Assembly (NCBI RefSeq): GCF_003434305.1
Contig: NZ_QKKX01000054.1
Span: forward strand, 90,012 to 154,011
From: Micromonospora sp. MW-13
GTDB lineage: Bacteria > Actinomycetota > Actinomycetes > Mycobacteriales > Micromonosporaceae
DNA length: 64,000 bases
Direction: 5' to 3'
The position numbers were made by a program, and so were the translations under genes. The first letter of the stretch is position 1. Every line of letters begins with the position of its first letter. Below the pieces are notes generated by a model. The model worked only from the letters and a program-made list of their open reading frames with translations. It made no database searches and was not told the DNA's origin. Shown piece after piece: positions 27,551-35,304 of this stretch.

Positions 27551-28533
27551 GCGTCGGGGTGGCGGTGCTCGGTTCCGGCAACATCGGGACCGACTTGATG
27601 ATCAAGGTGTTGCGGCGCAGCGGCAGCCCTGACGGGCCGCTGCGGGACTCCGCTTCGCCGCGTTCCGCGCCCTCCCCGGGGAGCCTGCGGATGGTGGCGA
27701 TGGCCGGTATCGACCCGGACTCCGAGGGGCTGGCCCGGGCCCGCCGGCTCGGCGTGGCGACCACCGCCGAGGGCGTCGACGGCCTGGTGGCGCTGCCCGG
27801 GTTCGCGGACGTGGAGTTGGTCTTCGACGCCACGTCGGCCGGCGCGCACCGGCGCCACGACGAGGTGCTGCGCGCCCTCGGCCGGACGGTGGTGGACCTG
27901 ACCCCGGCGGCGATCGGCCCGTACGTGGTGCCGCCGGTCAACCTGGACGAGCACCTGCACGAACCCAACGTGAACATGGTGACCTGCGGCGGTCAGGCCA
28001 CCGTGCCGATCGTGGCCGCGGTCGGTCGGGTGACGGCGGTGGCGTACGGCGAGATCGTCGCCTCGATCGCCTCGAAGTCGGCCGGACCGGGCACCCGGGC
28101 CAACATCGACGAGTTCACCGAGACGACCGCGCGGGCGATCGAGGTGGTCGGTGGCGCGGGGCGGGGGAAGGCGATCATCGTGCTGAATCCGGCCGACCCG
28201 CCGCTGATGATGCGGGACACGGTCTACTGCCTGTGCCCGGACGCCGACGCCGACCGGGATGCGATCGCCGGATCGGTGGCGCAGATGGTGGCGACGGTGC
28301 AGGAGTACGTCCCGGGGTACCGGCTCAAGCAGGACGTGCAGTTCGACCCGGTCGACGCGTACGTGCCGGCGCTGGGCCGGCACCTCACCGGGCTCCAGGT
28401 GTCGGTGTTCCTGGAGGTGTCCGGGGCCGGGCACCACCTTCCGGCGTACGCCGGGAACCTGGACATCATGACCTCGGCCGCGCTGCGTACCGCCGAGCGG
28501 CTGGTCGCCCTGCGCAAGGCGGTGACCGCATGA
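27547..28533 (+). CDS. mhpF: Acetaldehyde dehydrogenase (acylating)
   Basis: This enzyme oxidises acetaldehyde to acetyl-CoA in a channelling complex with the aldolase encoded next. The NAD loop VAVLGSGNIGTDLM starts the protein; the catalytic cysteine is C147 in NMVTCGGQATVP. The C-terminal half contains NPADPPLMMRDTVYC and GAGHHLPAYAGNLDIMTSAA. At 328 residues it is longer than usual. The excess maps to about residues 26-47, where a low-complexity, Ser/Pro/Arg-rich stretch interrupts the otherwise compact segment between MIKVLRR and LRMVAMAGID. ATG 27547 overlaps the upstream stop. Confidence 0.94.
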   Translation: MSVGVAVLGSGNIGTDLMIKVLRRSGSPDGPLRDSASPRSAPSPGSLRMVAMAGIDPDSEGLARARRLGVATTAEGVDGLVALPGFADVELVFDATSAGAHRRHDEVLRALGRTVVDLTPAAIGPYVVPPVNLDEHLHEPNVNMVTCGGQATVPIVAAVGRVTAVAYGEIVASIASKSAGPGTRANIDEFTETTARAIEVVGGAGRGKAIIVLNPADPPLMMRDTVYCLCPDADADRDAIAGSVAQMVATVQEYVPGYRLKQDVQFDPVDAYVPALGRHLTGLQVSVFLEVSGAGHHLPAYAGNLDIMTSAALRTAERLVALRKAVTA

Positions 28534-29603
28534 CCGACCTGTACGTGCAGGACGTGACGTTGCGCGACGGCATGCACGCCGTCGCCCACCGGTACACCGT
28601 CGACCAGGTGCGCACCATCGCCGCCGCGCTCGACGCGGCCGGGGTGGCCGCGATCGAGGTGGCGCACGGCGACGGGCTGGCCGGGTCCAGCGTCAACTAC
28701 GGCCACGGCGCGGCCAGCGACGCCGACTGGATCTCCGCCGCCGCCGAGGTGCTGACCAGCGCGCGGCTGACCACCCTGCTGCTGCCCGGGATCGGCACCA
28801 TCGCCGACCTGAGGGCGGCGAAGGCGCTGGGGGTGACCAGCGTCCGGATCGCCACCCACTGCACCGAGGCCGACATCTCCGCCCAGCACATCTCCTGGGC
28901 CCGGGAGAACGGCATGGACGTGTCCGGGTTCCTGATGATGTCGCACATGAACGACCCGGCCGGGCTGGCCGCCCAGGCCAGGCTGATGGAGTCGTACGGC
29001 GCGCACTGCGTCTACGTGACCGACTCCGGCGGCCGGTTGCTGATGTCCGACGTGGCCGAGCGGATCGACGCGTACCGGCAGGTCCTCGAACCGGAGACGC
29101 AGATCGGCATCCACGCCCACCACAACCTGTCGTTGGGGGTGGCCAACAGCGTGGTCGCCGTCGAGCACGGCCGGATCGCCGGTGCCGCCCCGGCTGGCCC
29201 GGACGCCCCGCACGGGCGCACGGTGCGGGTGGACGCGTCCCTGGCCGGGATGGGCGCCGGGGCCGGCAACGCGCCGCTGGAGGTGTTCGTCGCGGTCGCC
29301 GAGCTGCACGGCTGGAAGCACGGCTGCGACGTGTTCGCGTTGATGGACGCGGCCGACGAGATCGTCCGGCCGCTCCAGGACCGGCCGGTCCAGGTCGACC
29401 GGGAGACGCTCTCCCTCGGGTACGCGGGGGTCTACTCCAGCTTCCTGCGGCACGCCGAGCGTGCCTCGGCGAAGTACGGGGTGGACGTCCGGTCGATCCT
29501 GGTGGAGTTGGGCCGGCGGCGGATGGTCGGCGGCCAGGAGGACATGATCGTGGACGTGGCGTTGGACCTCGCGGGCCGGCGTGGGCAGGAGGAGGTCGCG
29601 TGA
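28530..29603 (+). CDS. mhpE: 4-hydroxy-2-oxovalerate aldolase
   Basis: A 357-residue metal-dependent class II aldolase of the HMGL-like TIM-barrel family, splitting 4-hydroxy-2-oxovalerate to pyruvate and acetaldehyde. Key elements are VQDVTLRDGMHAVAH at the N-terminus (metal aspartate and catalytic histidine) and the metal-binding histidines in GIHAHHNLSLG. The communication-domain C-terminus then packs against the dehydrogenase. As in the neighbouring mhpF-like gene there is extra sequence, about 16 residues of Gly/Ala/Pro-rich character between VAVEHG and VRVDASLAGMG. ATG 28530 overlaps the preceding stop. Confidence 0.95.
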   Translation: MTDLYVQDVTLRDGMHAVAHRYTVDQVRTIAAALDAAGVAAIEVAHGDGLAGSSVNYGHGAASDADWISAAAEVLTSARLTTLLLPGIGTIADLRAAKALGVTSVRIATHCTEADISAQHISWARENGMDVSGFLMMSHMNDPAGLAAQARLMESYGAHCVYVTDSGGRLLMSDVAERIDAYRQVLEPETQIGIHAHHNLSLGVANSVVAVEHGRIAGAAPAGPDAPHGRTVRVDASLAGMGAGAGNAPLEVFVAVAELHGWKHGCDVFALMDAADEIVRPLQDRPVQVDRETLSLGYAGVYSSFLRHAERASAKYGVDVRSILVELGRRRMVGGQEDMIVDVALDLAGRRGQEEVA

Positions 29604-30373
29604 TCGGGGTGGACACCGCCGGCGTCGCCGGCCGGCTGGGGACGGCGGCCGACACGGCCACCGCGATACCGCAGCTCGCCGCCGAGATCGGCCTGGACGC
29701 CGACGGCGCGTACGCGGTGCAGACCGCGCTCGTGCAGCGCCGGCTGGACCGGGGCGAGCGCCTGGTGGGGCTGAAGATGGGGCTGACCAGCCGGGCGAAG
29801 ATGGCCCAGGTCGGGGTGGACGAGGTGATCTGGGGCCGGCTCACCGACGTGATGCGGGTCCCCGACGGCGGCGCCGTCGACGTCGCCGACTTCATCCACC
29901 CCCGGGTCGAGCCGGAGGTGGCGTTCCTGCTGGACCGGCTGCCCGAGCCGGGCGAGCCGGTCGGCGCGTTCACCGACGCGGTACGCGCGGTGGCCCCGGC
30001 GATCGAGCTGATCGACTCCCGGTACGCCGACTTCACCTTCTCCCTGCCCGACGTCATCGCCGACAACGCCTCCGCCGCCGCGTTCACCGTCGGAGCCTGG
30101 TCGCCGGTCCCGGACGGGCTGGACAACCTCGGCGTGCTCCTTGAGATCGACGGCCGGGTCGCCCAGGTCGGCTCGACCGCCGCGATCCTCGGCGACCCCC
30201 GCCGGACCCTCGACGAGGGGCTCCGCCTCGCCGGCCGGCACGGCGTGCGGCTCCGCTCCGGCTGGGTCTTCCTGGCCGGAGCCGCCACCGCCGCCGTGCC
30301 GCTACGCCCCGGCGCCCACGTCCGCGCCGTGGTGGAGAAGCTCGGCACCGCGTCGCTGCGGGCGTCGTCGTGA
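29600..30373 (+). CDS. 4-oxalocrotonate (2-oxo-3-hexenedioate) decarboxylase
   Basis: A 257-residue paralogue of the upstream hydratase. LVGLKMGLTSRAKMAQVGVDE and IWGRLTDVM are the decarboxylase-type signatures; HPRVEPEVAFLL and IELIDSRYADF hold metal and substrate ligands. In the aminomuconate branch it decarboxylates the 4-oxalocrotonate released by the deaminase encoded next, giving 2-oxopent-4-enoate. The GTG start overlaps the aldolase stop (GTGA), and its own stop overlaps the deaminase GTG. The specific substrate is inferred from family and operon. Confidence 0.91.
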   Translation: MIGVDTAGVAGRLGTAADTATAIPQLAAEIGLDADGAYAVQTALVQRRLDRGERLVGLKMGLTSRAKMAQVGVDEVIWGRLTDVMRVPDGGAVDVADFIHPRVEPEVAFLLDRLPEPGEPVGAFTDAVRAVAPAIELIDSRYADFTFSLPDVIADNASAAAFTVGAWSPVPDGLDNLGVLLEIDGRVAQVGSTAAILGDPRRTLDEGLRLAGRHGVRLRSGWVFLAGAATAAVPLRPGAHVRAVVEKLGTASLRASS

Positions 30374-30792
30374 CCGCCCGCGTGGTCGCCGGCAAGGCCG
30401 TGCCGCGCGGGGCGTTTCCGCACGTCAAGGTCGCGGGCGGGTTCGTCTTCGTCTCCGGTACGTCGTCCCGGCGGCCGGACAACACCTTCGCCGGCGTGTC
30501 GGTGGACGAGTTCGGCACGACCGACCTCGACATCCGGGCGCAGACCCGGGCCGTGATCGGGAACATCCGGGACGTGCTGCGGTCGGTCGGCGCCGACCTG
30601 CCCGACCTGGTGCAGGTGACGTCGTACCTGGTCAACATGAACGACTTCGGTGGCTACAACGAGGTGTGGGCGGAGTTCTTCGACGCCACGGGGCCGACCC
30701 GGACGACCGTCGCGGTGCACCAGCTTCCGCACCCACACCTGCTCGTCGAGATGCAAGCCGTGGCACTTCTTCCGCCGGGAGGTCAGTCGTGA
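30370..30792 (+). CDS. amnD: 2-aminomuconate deaminase (RidA/YjgF family)
   Basis: A 140-residue RidA-fold protein. FPHVKVAGGFVFVSGTSSRRPDN and the C-terminal VAVHQLPHPHLLVEMQAVA identify the aminomuconate deaminase branch rather than generic RidA imine deaminases. It hydrolyses 2-aminomuconate to 4-oxalocrotonate and ammonia. It is co-translated with neighbours through GTGA overlaps on both sides. Confidence 0.92.
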   Translation: MTARVVAGKAVPRGAFPHVKVAGGFVFVSGTSSRRPDNTFAGVSVDEFGTTDLDIRAQTRAVIGNIRDVLRSVGADLPDLVQVTSYLVNMNDFGGYNEVWAEFFDATGPTRTTVAVHQLPHPHLLVEMQAVALLPPGGQS

Positions 30793-31313
30793 GTGAGATC
30801 GCCGAGCCGTTCAGCTTCCCCGGGTGGGTCGCCGAGAACCAGCACCTGCTGAAGCCGCCGGTGGGCAACCGGGAGATGTTCCCCGGCGGGGACGACTTCA
30901 TCGTGATGGTGGTGGGCGGGCCGAACCAGCGCACCGACTTCCACGTCGACCCGTACGAGGAGTTCTTCTACCAGGTCAAGGGCAACATGCACATCAACCT
31001 GATGACCCCGCAGGGGCCGCGTACGGTGCACGTGCGCGAGGGCCAGATGTGGATGCTGCCGCGCGACACCCCGCACTCGCCGCAGCGTCCCGAGGCCGGC
31101 TCGATCGGCGTGGTGGTCGAACGGGTCCGCGAGGAGGGCACGCTGGAGAAGTTCCAGTGGTACTGCCCGGAGTGCGGGCACAAGGTGCACGAGGTGGAGT
31201 TGCAGGTCCGCGACATCGCCGCCGACCTGCCCCCGGTGTTCGGCGCGTTCTACGCCGACGAGGCCGCCCGCACCTGCGGCGAGTGCGGCACGCTGCACCC
31301 GGGCAAGGGCTGA
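30789..31313 (+). CDS. nbaC: 3-hydroxyanthranilate 3,4-dioxygenase
   Basis: A cupin non-heme iron dioxygenase of 174 residues opening the ring of 3-hydroxyanthranilate to 2-amino-3-carboxymuconate semialdehyde (ACMS). Iron ligands H52, E58 and H96 are in FHVDPYEEFF and PHSPQRPE. A C-terminal rubredoxin-like site has C126/C129 and C163/C166, as in the well-studied bacterial enzymes. GTG 30789 overlaps the deaminase stop. The product is the direct substrate of the next gene. Confidence 0.96.
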   Translation: MSEIAEPFSFPGWVAENQHLLKPPVGNREMFPGGDDFIVMVVGGPNQRTDFHVDPYEEFFYQVKGNMHINLMTPQGPRTVHVREGQMWMLPRDTPHSPQRPEAGSIGVVVERVREEGTLEKFQWYCPECGHKVHEVELQVRDIAADLPPVFGAFYADEAARTCGECGTLHPGKG

Positions 31314-32410
31314 TGGGGGCGTCCGCCGGGCGGCCGGTGGTGGACGTGCACACGCACGTCGTACCGAAGGGGTGGCCGGACCTCGGCGCGGCGTGCGGCG
31401 GGTCCGGCTGGCCCTGGCTGCGGGTCGACTCCGAGCGGGCCGCCATGATCATGGTGGGGGAGACGGAGTTCCGGCCGGTCGGCGCGCAGTGCTGGGACGC
31501 GCCGACCCGGCTGGCCGACATGGCCGCCGACGGGATCGACGTGCAGGTGGTGTCCCCGACCCCGGTCTTCTTCAGCTACGACCGCCCCGCCGACCAGGCG
31601 GTGAAGGTGGCCCGGATCTTCAACGACCTCACCCTGGAGGTCACCGCCGCCGGCGGCGACCGGCTGGTGCCGTTCTGCCAGGTGCCGTTGCAGGACCCGG
31701 ACGCGGCCTGCGCCGAACTGGACCGCTGTCTCGCGGCCGGGCACGTCGGGGTGGAGATCGGCAACCACGTCGGCGACCGGGACCTCGACGACGCGGGCGT
31801 GGTCACCTTCCTCCAGCACTGCGCCGAGGTCGGCGCGCCGGTCTTCGTGCACCCGTGGGACATGCCGGGCGGGCCCCGGCTGGACCGGTGGATGGCCCGC
31901 TGGCTGACCGGGATGCCCGCCGAGACGCACCTGTCGGTGCTGGCGCTGATCCTCGGCGGCGTGTTCGACCGGGTGCCGGAGTCGCTGCGGATCTGCTTCG
32001 CGCACGGTGGCGGGAGCTTCCCGTTCTGGCTGGGTCGTGCCGACAACGCCTGGCACCGCCGGGGCGACCTGGTCCGGGGCGCGTCCGCCGCGCCGCCCAG
32101 CGGGTACGTCGACCGGTTCTGTGTGGACTCGGTGGTGTTCGAACCGGCGGCGCTGCGGCTGCTGGTGGACACCATGGGCGAGGACCGGGTGCTGGTCGGC
32201 AGCGACTACCCGTACCCGCTGGGGGAGCGCCCGGCCGGGCGGGTGGTCCGCGAGGCGGACTTCCTCACGGCGCGGCAGCGCGACAAGCTGCTGTCCGCCA
32301 ACGCCCTGCGCTTCCTCGGCATCGACCGGCGGGTGGCCGCCCGGGAGCTGCCGCCGGTCGGCCGCGACCGGGCCGGCGCGCCCGACGACGACCGGTCCCC
32401 GGCGCGCTGA
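31313..32410 (+). CDS. nbaD: 2-amino-3-carboxymuconate-6-semialdehyde decarboxylase (ACMSD)
   Basis: A zinc-dependent amidohydrolase-fold decarboxylase of 365 residues. Metal ligands H13 and H15 are in VDVHTHVVP; further conserved sites are FVHPWDMPGG, FAHGGGSFPFWLGR and VGSDYPYPLGE (aspartate ligand). It diverts ACMS from spontaneous closure to quinolinate, committing carbon to catabolism instead of NAD synthesis. The ATG overlaps the previous stop (TGATG). The last 25 residues are Arg/Asp/Pro-rich and look dispensable. It is probably the last gene of the main operon, with 49 bp before the amidase start. Confidence 0.95.
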   Translation: MGASAGRPVVDVHTHVVPKGWPDLGAACGGSGWPWLRVDSERAAMIMVGETEFRPVGAQCWDAPTRLADMAADGIDVQVVSPTPVFFSYDRPADQAVKVARIFNDLTLEVTAAGGDRLVPFCQVPLQDPDAACAELDRCLAAGHVGVEIGNHVGDRDLDDAGVVTFLQHCAEVGAPVFVHPWDMPGGPRLDRWMARWLTGMPAETHLSVLALILGGVFDRVPESLRICFAHGGGSFPFWLGRADNAWHRRGDLVRGASAAPPSGYVDRFCVDSVVFEPAALRLLVDTMGEDRVLVGSDYPYPLGERPAGRVVREADFLTARQRDKLLSANALRFLGIDRRVAARELPPVGRDRAGAPDDDRSPAR

Positions 32411-32459
32411 CCGGCCGTGTCGGACGGCGCCCGGTGCCCGGACAGGGCAGGATGGCGGG

Positions 32460-33923
32460 GTGGCTGAGCTGCACGACCTGACCGCGCTGGAGCAGGGCGC
32501 CGCGATCGCGCGCGGCGAGCTTTCCAGCCTGGAGCTCGTCGCGCACCACCTCGCCCGGGTCGACGCGCTCGGCGACACCGTCGGCGCGTTCGTCACCGTC
32601 ACGCCCGAGCTGGCCCGGGACGCGGCGCGGGCCGCCGACGCGGCGCCCGTCGAGGGGCGGGGCCCGCTGCACGGGGTGCCCACGGCGGTCAAGGACCTGA
32701 CCCTCACCGCCGGGGTGCGTACCACCTTCGGCTCGGCGGCCTTCGCCGACCTGGTGCCCCCGCTCGACGCCGACGTGGTCCGGCTGATGCGCGCCGCCGG
32801 GCTGGTCAGCCTCGGTAAGACCACCACCAGCGAGCTGGGCTGCTCGCTGTACTCCGAGGGGCTGGTCGCGCCGCCGGCCCGCAACCCGTGGGACCTGGCG
32901 TACACGGCCGGCGGGTCCAGCGGCGGCGCGGCGGCGGCGGTGGCCGCCGGGCTGGTCCCGGTGGCCCAGGGCTCCGACGGCGGCGGCTCCCTGCGCATCC
33001 CCGCCTCCCTGTGCGGGCTGGTGGGCTACAAGCCCAGCCGGGGCGCGGTGCCCGGCGGGCCGCTCGGCTTCGGCGCGTTCGGCCTGCCGGTCAACGGGCC
33101 GCTGGGGCGCACCGTCGCCGACGTCGCCGCGCTGCTCGACGTCATGGCGGCGCCGGTGCCCGGCGAGCCGTACCTGCCGCCGGCCGCGCCCGACGGCGGC
33201 TACCTCGGCGTGGCCCGGCGGGCCGCGCCCGGCCCGCTGCGGATCGGGCGGTTCACCACCCCGATGCTCGCCGACGAGCCGGTGCATCCCGACTGCGTGG
33301 CCGCGGTCGACCGGGCCGCCGCGCTGCTCGCCGGGGCCGGCCACGAGGTGGTCGAGGTCCCCGCGCCGTTCGGCCCCGAGGCGTGGCCACTGTTCGAGAC
33401 CGTCTGGTACGTCCTGGCGCTCACCCCGGTGACGCCGGAGCTGGAGAGTCGACTGCTGCCGCTGACCCGGTTCCTGCGGGCCCGGGGCGCGGCCGTCTCC
33501 GCCGGTGCGCTGATGGGCGCCCTCGGCGAGCTACAGGCCCAGGTGCGCCGGGGTGCCCGCCGCACCGCCGGGTGCGACCTGTTGCTCTGCCCGACCCTGG
33601 CCGCGCCGCAGGCGCCGGTCGGCTGGTTCACCGCCGACGGCGACCCGGAGCGCGACTTCGACCGGCAGCGGCGGTTCTCGCCGTACTGCGCCGTGTTCAA
33701 CGTCACGGGCGAACCGTCGGTTTCCCTGCCGCTCGGTCGCACCGCCGGGGGCCTGCCGGTGGGTGTCCTGCTCACCGGCCGGTACGGTGCCGACGCCACT
33801 CTGATCGAGGCCGCCGCGCAGCTTGAGCACGCCAGTGACGGGTGGGATCGCCACCCCGCAATCTGGCTGGCCGTCGACTCCGCTAACGTGAATACGAGCG
33901 GAGTCGGGCGGTCGGTGTCATGA
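32460..33923 (+). CDS. Amidase signature family hydrolase
   Basis: A 487-residue Ser-cisSer-Lys hydrolase. The lysine is in TAVKDLTLT, the GGSSGGAAAAVAAGL loop carries the cis-serine, and GSDGGGSLRIPASLCGLVGYKPSRG contains the nucleophile region. Family members hydrolyse diverse amides, including aryl acylamides, and include GatA-like proteins. The GTG start 32460 follows a GGCAGGA site. Because it lies 49 bp after the ACMS decarboxylase in the same direction, it may belong to the tryptophan operon. A role as a replacement for the missing N-formylkynurenine formamidase is a speculation, not supported by specific residues. Confidence 0.88.
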   Translation: MAELHDLTALEQGAAIARGELSSLELVAHHLARVDALGDTVGAFVTVTPELARDAARAADAAPVEGRGPLHGVPTAVKDLTLTAGVRTTFGSAAFADLVPPLDADVVRLMRAAGLVSLGKTTTSELGCSLYSEGLVAPPARNPWDLAYTAGGSSGGAAAAVAAGLVPVAQGSDGGGSLRIPASLCGLVGYKPSRGAVPGGPLGFGAFGLPVNGPLGRTVADVAALLDVMAAPVPGEPYLPPAAPDGGYLGVARRAAPGPLRIGRFTTPMLADEPVHPDCVAAVDRAAALLAGAGHEVVEVPAPFGPEAWPLFETVWYVLALTPVTPELESRLLPLTRFLRARGAAVSAGALMGALGELQAQVRRGARRTAGCDLLLCPTLAAPQAPVGWFTADGDPERDFDRQRRFSPYCAVFNVTGEPSVSLPLGRTAGGLPVGVLLTGRYGADATLIEAAAQLEHASDGWDRHPAIWLAVDSANVNTSGVGRSVS

Positions 33924-33977
33924 TCGTCCACCCGACCCGGAATTCCTGGTCTCTCTTTCCGCCTGGGGGCGTTGGGA

Positions 33978-34280
33978 TTGTCTGTTACCGAGACGTTGCT
34001 GATCTTCGTCGGCATCCCGGCGGCCGTGGTGCTGGTGATCACCGCGCTGGCGTTCGCCGGCGGCCCGGGCAGGGGCGGCGCCGTCCGGCGCTACCGGCCG
34101 GGCCGGCCCTTCGACTTCACTCCGGTCTGGTTCCTGGGCCGTCCGGAGCAGCTGGCCGACTCGGCCGGCGCCGTGCTGACCGCGGGCGCGCAGGCGCCGG
34201 CGCTGACCAGCCACAAGCTTGAGAAAGCCGGCATCGAGGCGCCGGCCGGGGGAACCGGAGGCGCAAGTGACCGTTGGTGA
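33978..34280 (+). CDS. Small membrane protein, unknown function
   Basis: A 100-residue protein with one N-terminal membrane helix (TLLIFVGIPAAVVLVITALAFA), then an Arg/Gly-rich cytoplasmic stretch containing YRPGRPFDFTPVWFLGRPEQL and a polar tail. TTG 33978 is favoured because GGGGG lies at a suitable distance; TTG 33972 is possible. Overlap of 14 bp with the DUF5130 gene and its steady pairing suggest a common function at the membrane. Confidence 0.7.
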   Translation: MSVTETLLIFVGIPAAVVLVITALAFAGGPGRGGAVRRYRPGRPFDFTPVWFLGRPEQLADSAGAVLTAGAQAPALTSHKLEKAGIEAPAGGTGGASDRW

Positions 34281-34674
34281 GATGCAGGCCGGCACGGGAA
34301 CACCACCCGAGGTGCTCGACGGGCCCTTCTCGACCCGTCAGCTGCTGCGCATCGACGAGGCGCTCCGCCTGGCCGACCAGGGGACCGGGCTGGTCTTCTC
34401 GGTCTACGTCGGCGGCCTCGACGAGCCGATCCGCGAGCACGCCCAGCGGCTGCACGGGCAGCTCGCCGACCCCGACCGGTCGGTCCTGATCGCGGTGTCG
34501 CCCAACCAGCGCCAGCTGGAGGTCGTCACCGGCCGGCACGCCCGCAAGCGCATCCCCGACACGTACGCCAAGCTGGCCGCGCTCTCCATGGTGGCGGCCT
34601 TCGGCGGCGGCGACCTGGCCGGCGGCATCATCAACGGCCTCGACCAGCTCGCCAGCCACGCCGGCAAGGGCTGA
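34267..34674 (+). CDS. DUF5130 (TPM-like) family protein
   Basis: A 135-residue protein of the actinobacterial DUF5130 group, which resembles TPM-fold domains. Recognisable segments are GPFSTRQLLRIDEALRLAD, FSVYVGGLDEP, VLIAVSPNQRQLEVVTG and a C-terminal helical hairpin AALSMVAAFGGGDLAGGIING. The biochemical role is unknown; TPM proteins often sit near membrane complexes. GTG 34267 is preceded by GGAGG. It overlaps the upstream membrane-protein gene and ends before a convergent hairpin. Confidence 0.85.
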   Translation: MTVGEMQAGTGTPPEVLDGPFSTRQLLRIDEALRLADQGTGLVFSVYVGGLDEPIREHAQRLHGQLADPDRSVLIAVSPNQRQLEVVTGRHARKRIPDTYAKLAALSMVAAFGGGDLAGGIINGLDQLASHAGKG

Positions 34675-34740
34675 GCCGCCGGCCGGGGGCTGAGCGGCAG
34701 GGCCGACGCCTGCGCCGCAGGAGCCTGCCCGCACGACGAC

Positions 34741-34773
34741 GACACCCGGTCCGCGACTGGCGGCCCGGGTGTC
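34741..34773. terminator. Hairpin between convergent DUF5130 and Uma2 genes
   Basis: GACACCCGG pairs with CCGGGTGTC (9 bp) around a 15-nt loop. It sits between two convergent stops (34674 and 34809), so it may terminate both transcripts. Confidence 0.55.
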
Positions 34774-34808
34774 GGTGCGTTCGGGGGCGGGTCGACCGGA
34801 GGGCGCGC

Positions 34809-35219
34809 TCAGCGCGGCCAGGCGCTCGGGTCGAGCGTCATCGGCCAAGGCTTCGTGAACCGGTCGTGCCGTCGGCTGCTGGGCGACTCCACCTCGACGA
34901 CGAGCGCCACGTCGGACGGCTCGATCCACATGCCGTCCGCCGGAGCGCCCGGCTTCAACACCGTCAGGTCTGGGATCAGGTTGCTGCCCGGCGCCCTGAG
35001 CCCGGCTTCACGGATCACCCGCCACCCCTTCGGGGCCGCGGCGCGCAGTGTCAGCCGGATCTCGTCCGCCAGCTCGTGGTGGGCGTAACCAGCCGGTGGC
35101 GTCACGTGCAGGCTCCCGTCGATGATCTCGTAGCGGTTCCCGTCCTCGGGTAGGTCGAACAGGTCCTGCTCGCGCCAACCCCGCTCCGGTGGGTGCCACT
35201 CGTACGTCGGCTGTGCCAT
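34809..35219 (-). CDS. Uma2 family putative restriction endonuclease-like protein, C-terminally shortened
   Basis: Uma2 proteins carry a PD-(D/E)xK nuclease fold and are expanded in actinobacteria, but their function is unproven. This one begins normally (YEIIDGSLHVTPPAGYAHHELADEI) and retains the core LIPDLTVLKP and DVALVVEVESPSSRRHDRFTKP. Immediately after FTKP the expected strand and helix, usually some 50 residues, are missing and an unrelated 12-residue tail ends at 34809. The 136-residue length is short against a usual 185-195. No continuation was found in other frames downstream. It may be a decaying gene. ATG 35219 has GGGAGG upstream. Confidence 0.78.
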   Translation of the reverse strand: MAQPTYEWHPPERGWREQDLFDLPEDGNRYEIIDGSLHVTPPAGYAHHELADEIRLTLRAAAPKGWRVIREAGLRAPGSNLIPDLTVLKPGAPADGMWIEPSDVALVVEVESPSSRRHDRFTKPWPMTLDPSAWPR

Positions 35220-35304
35220 CACGTCCACCTCCCTGCCCAACCATAACGACCGGGGCCGGCGGGACGGTTCGCCCACGCCGGCCCCGGGCCGGGTAACACT
35301 CGCC

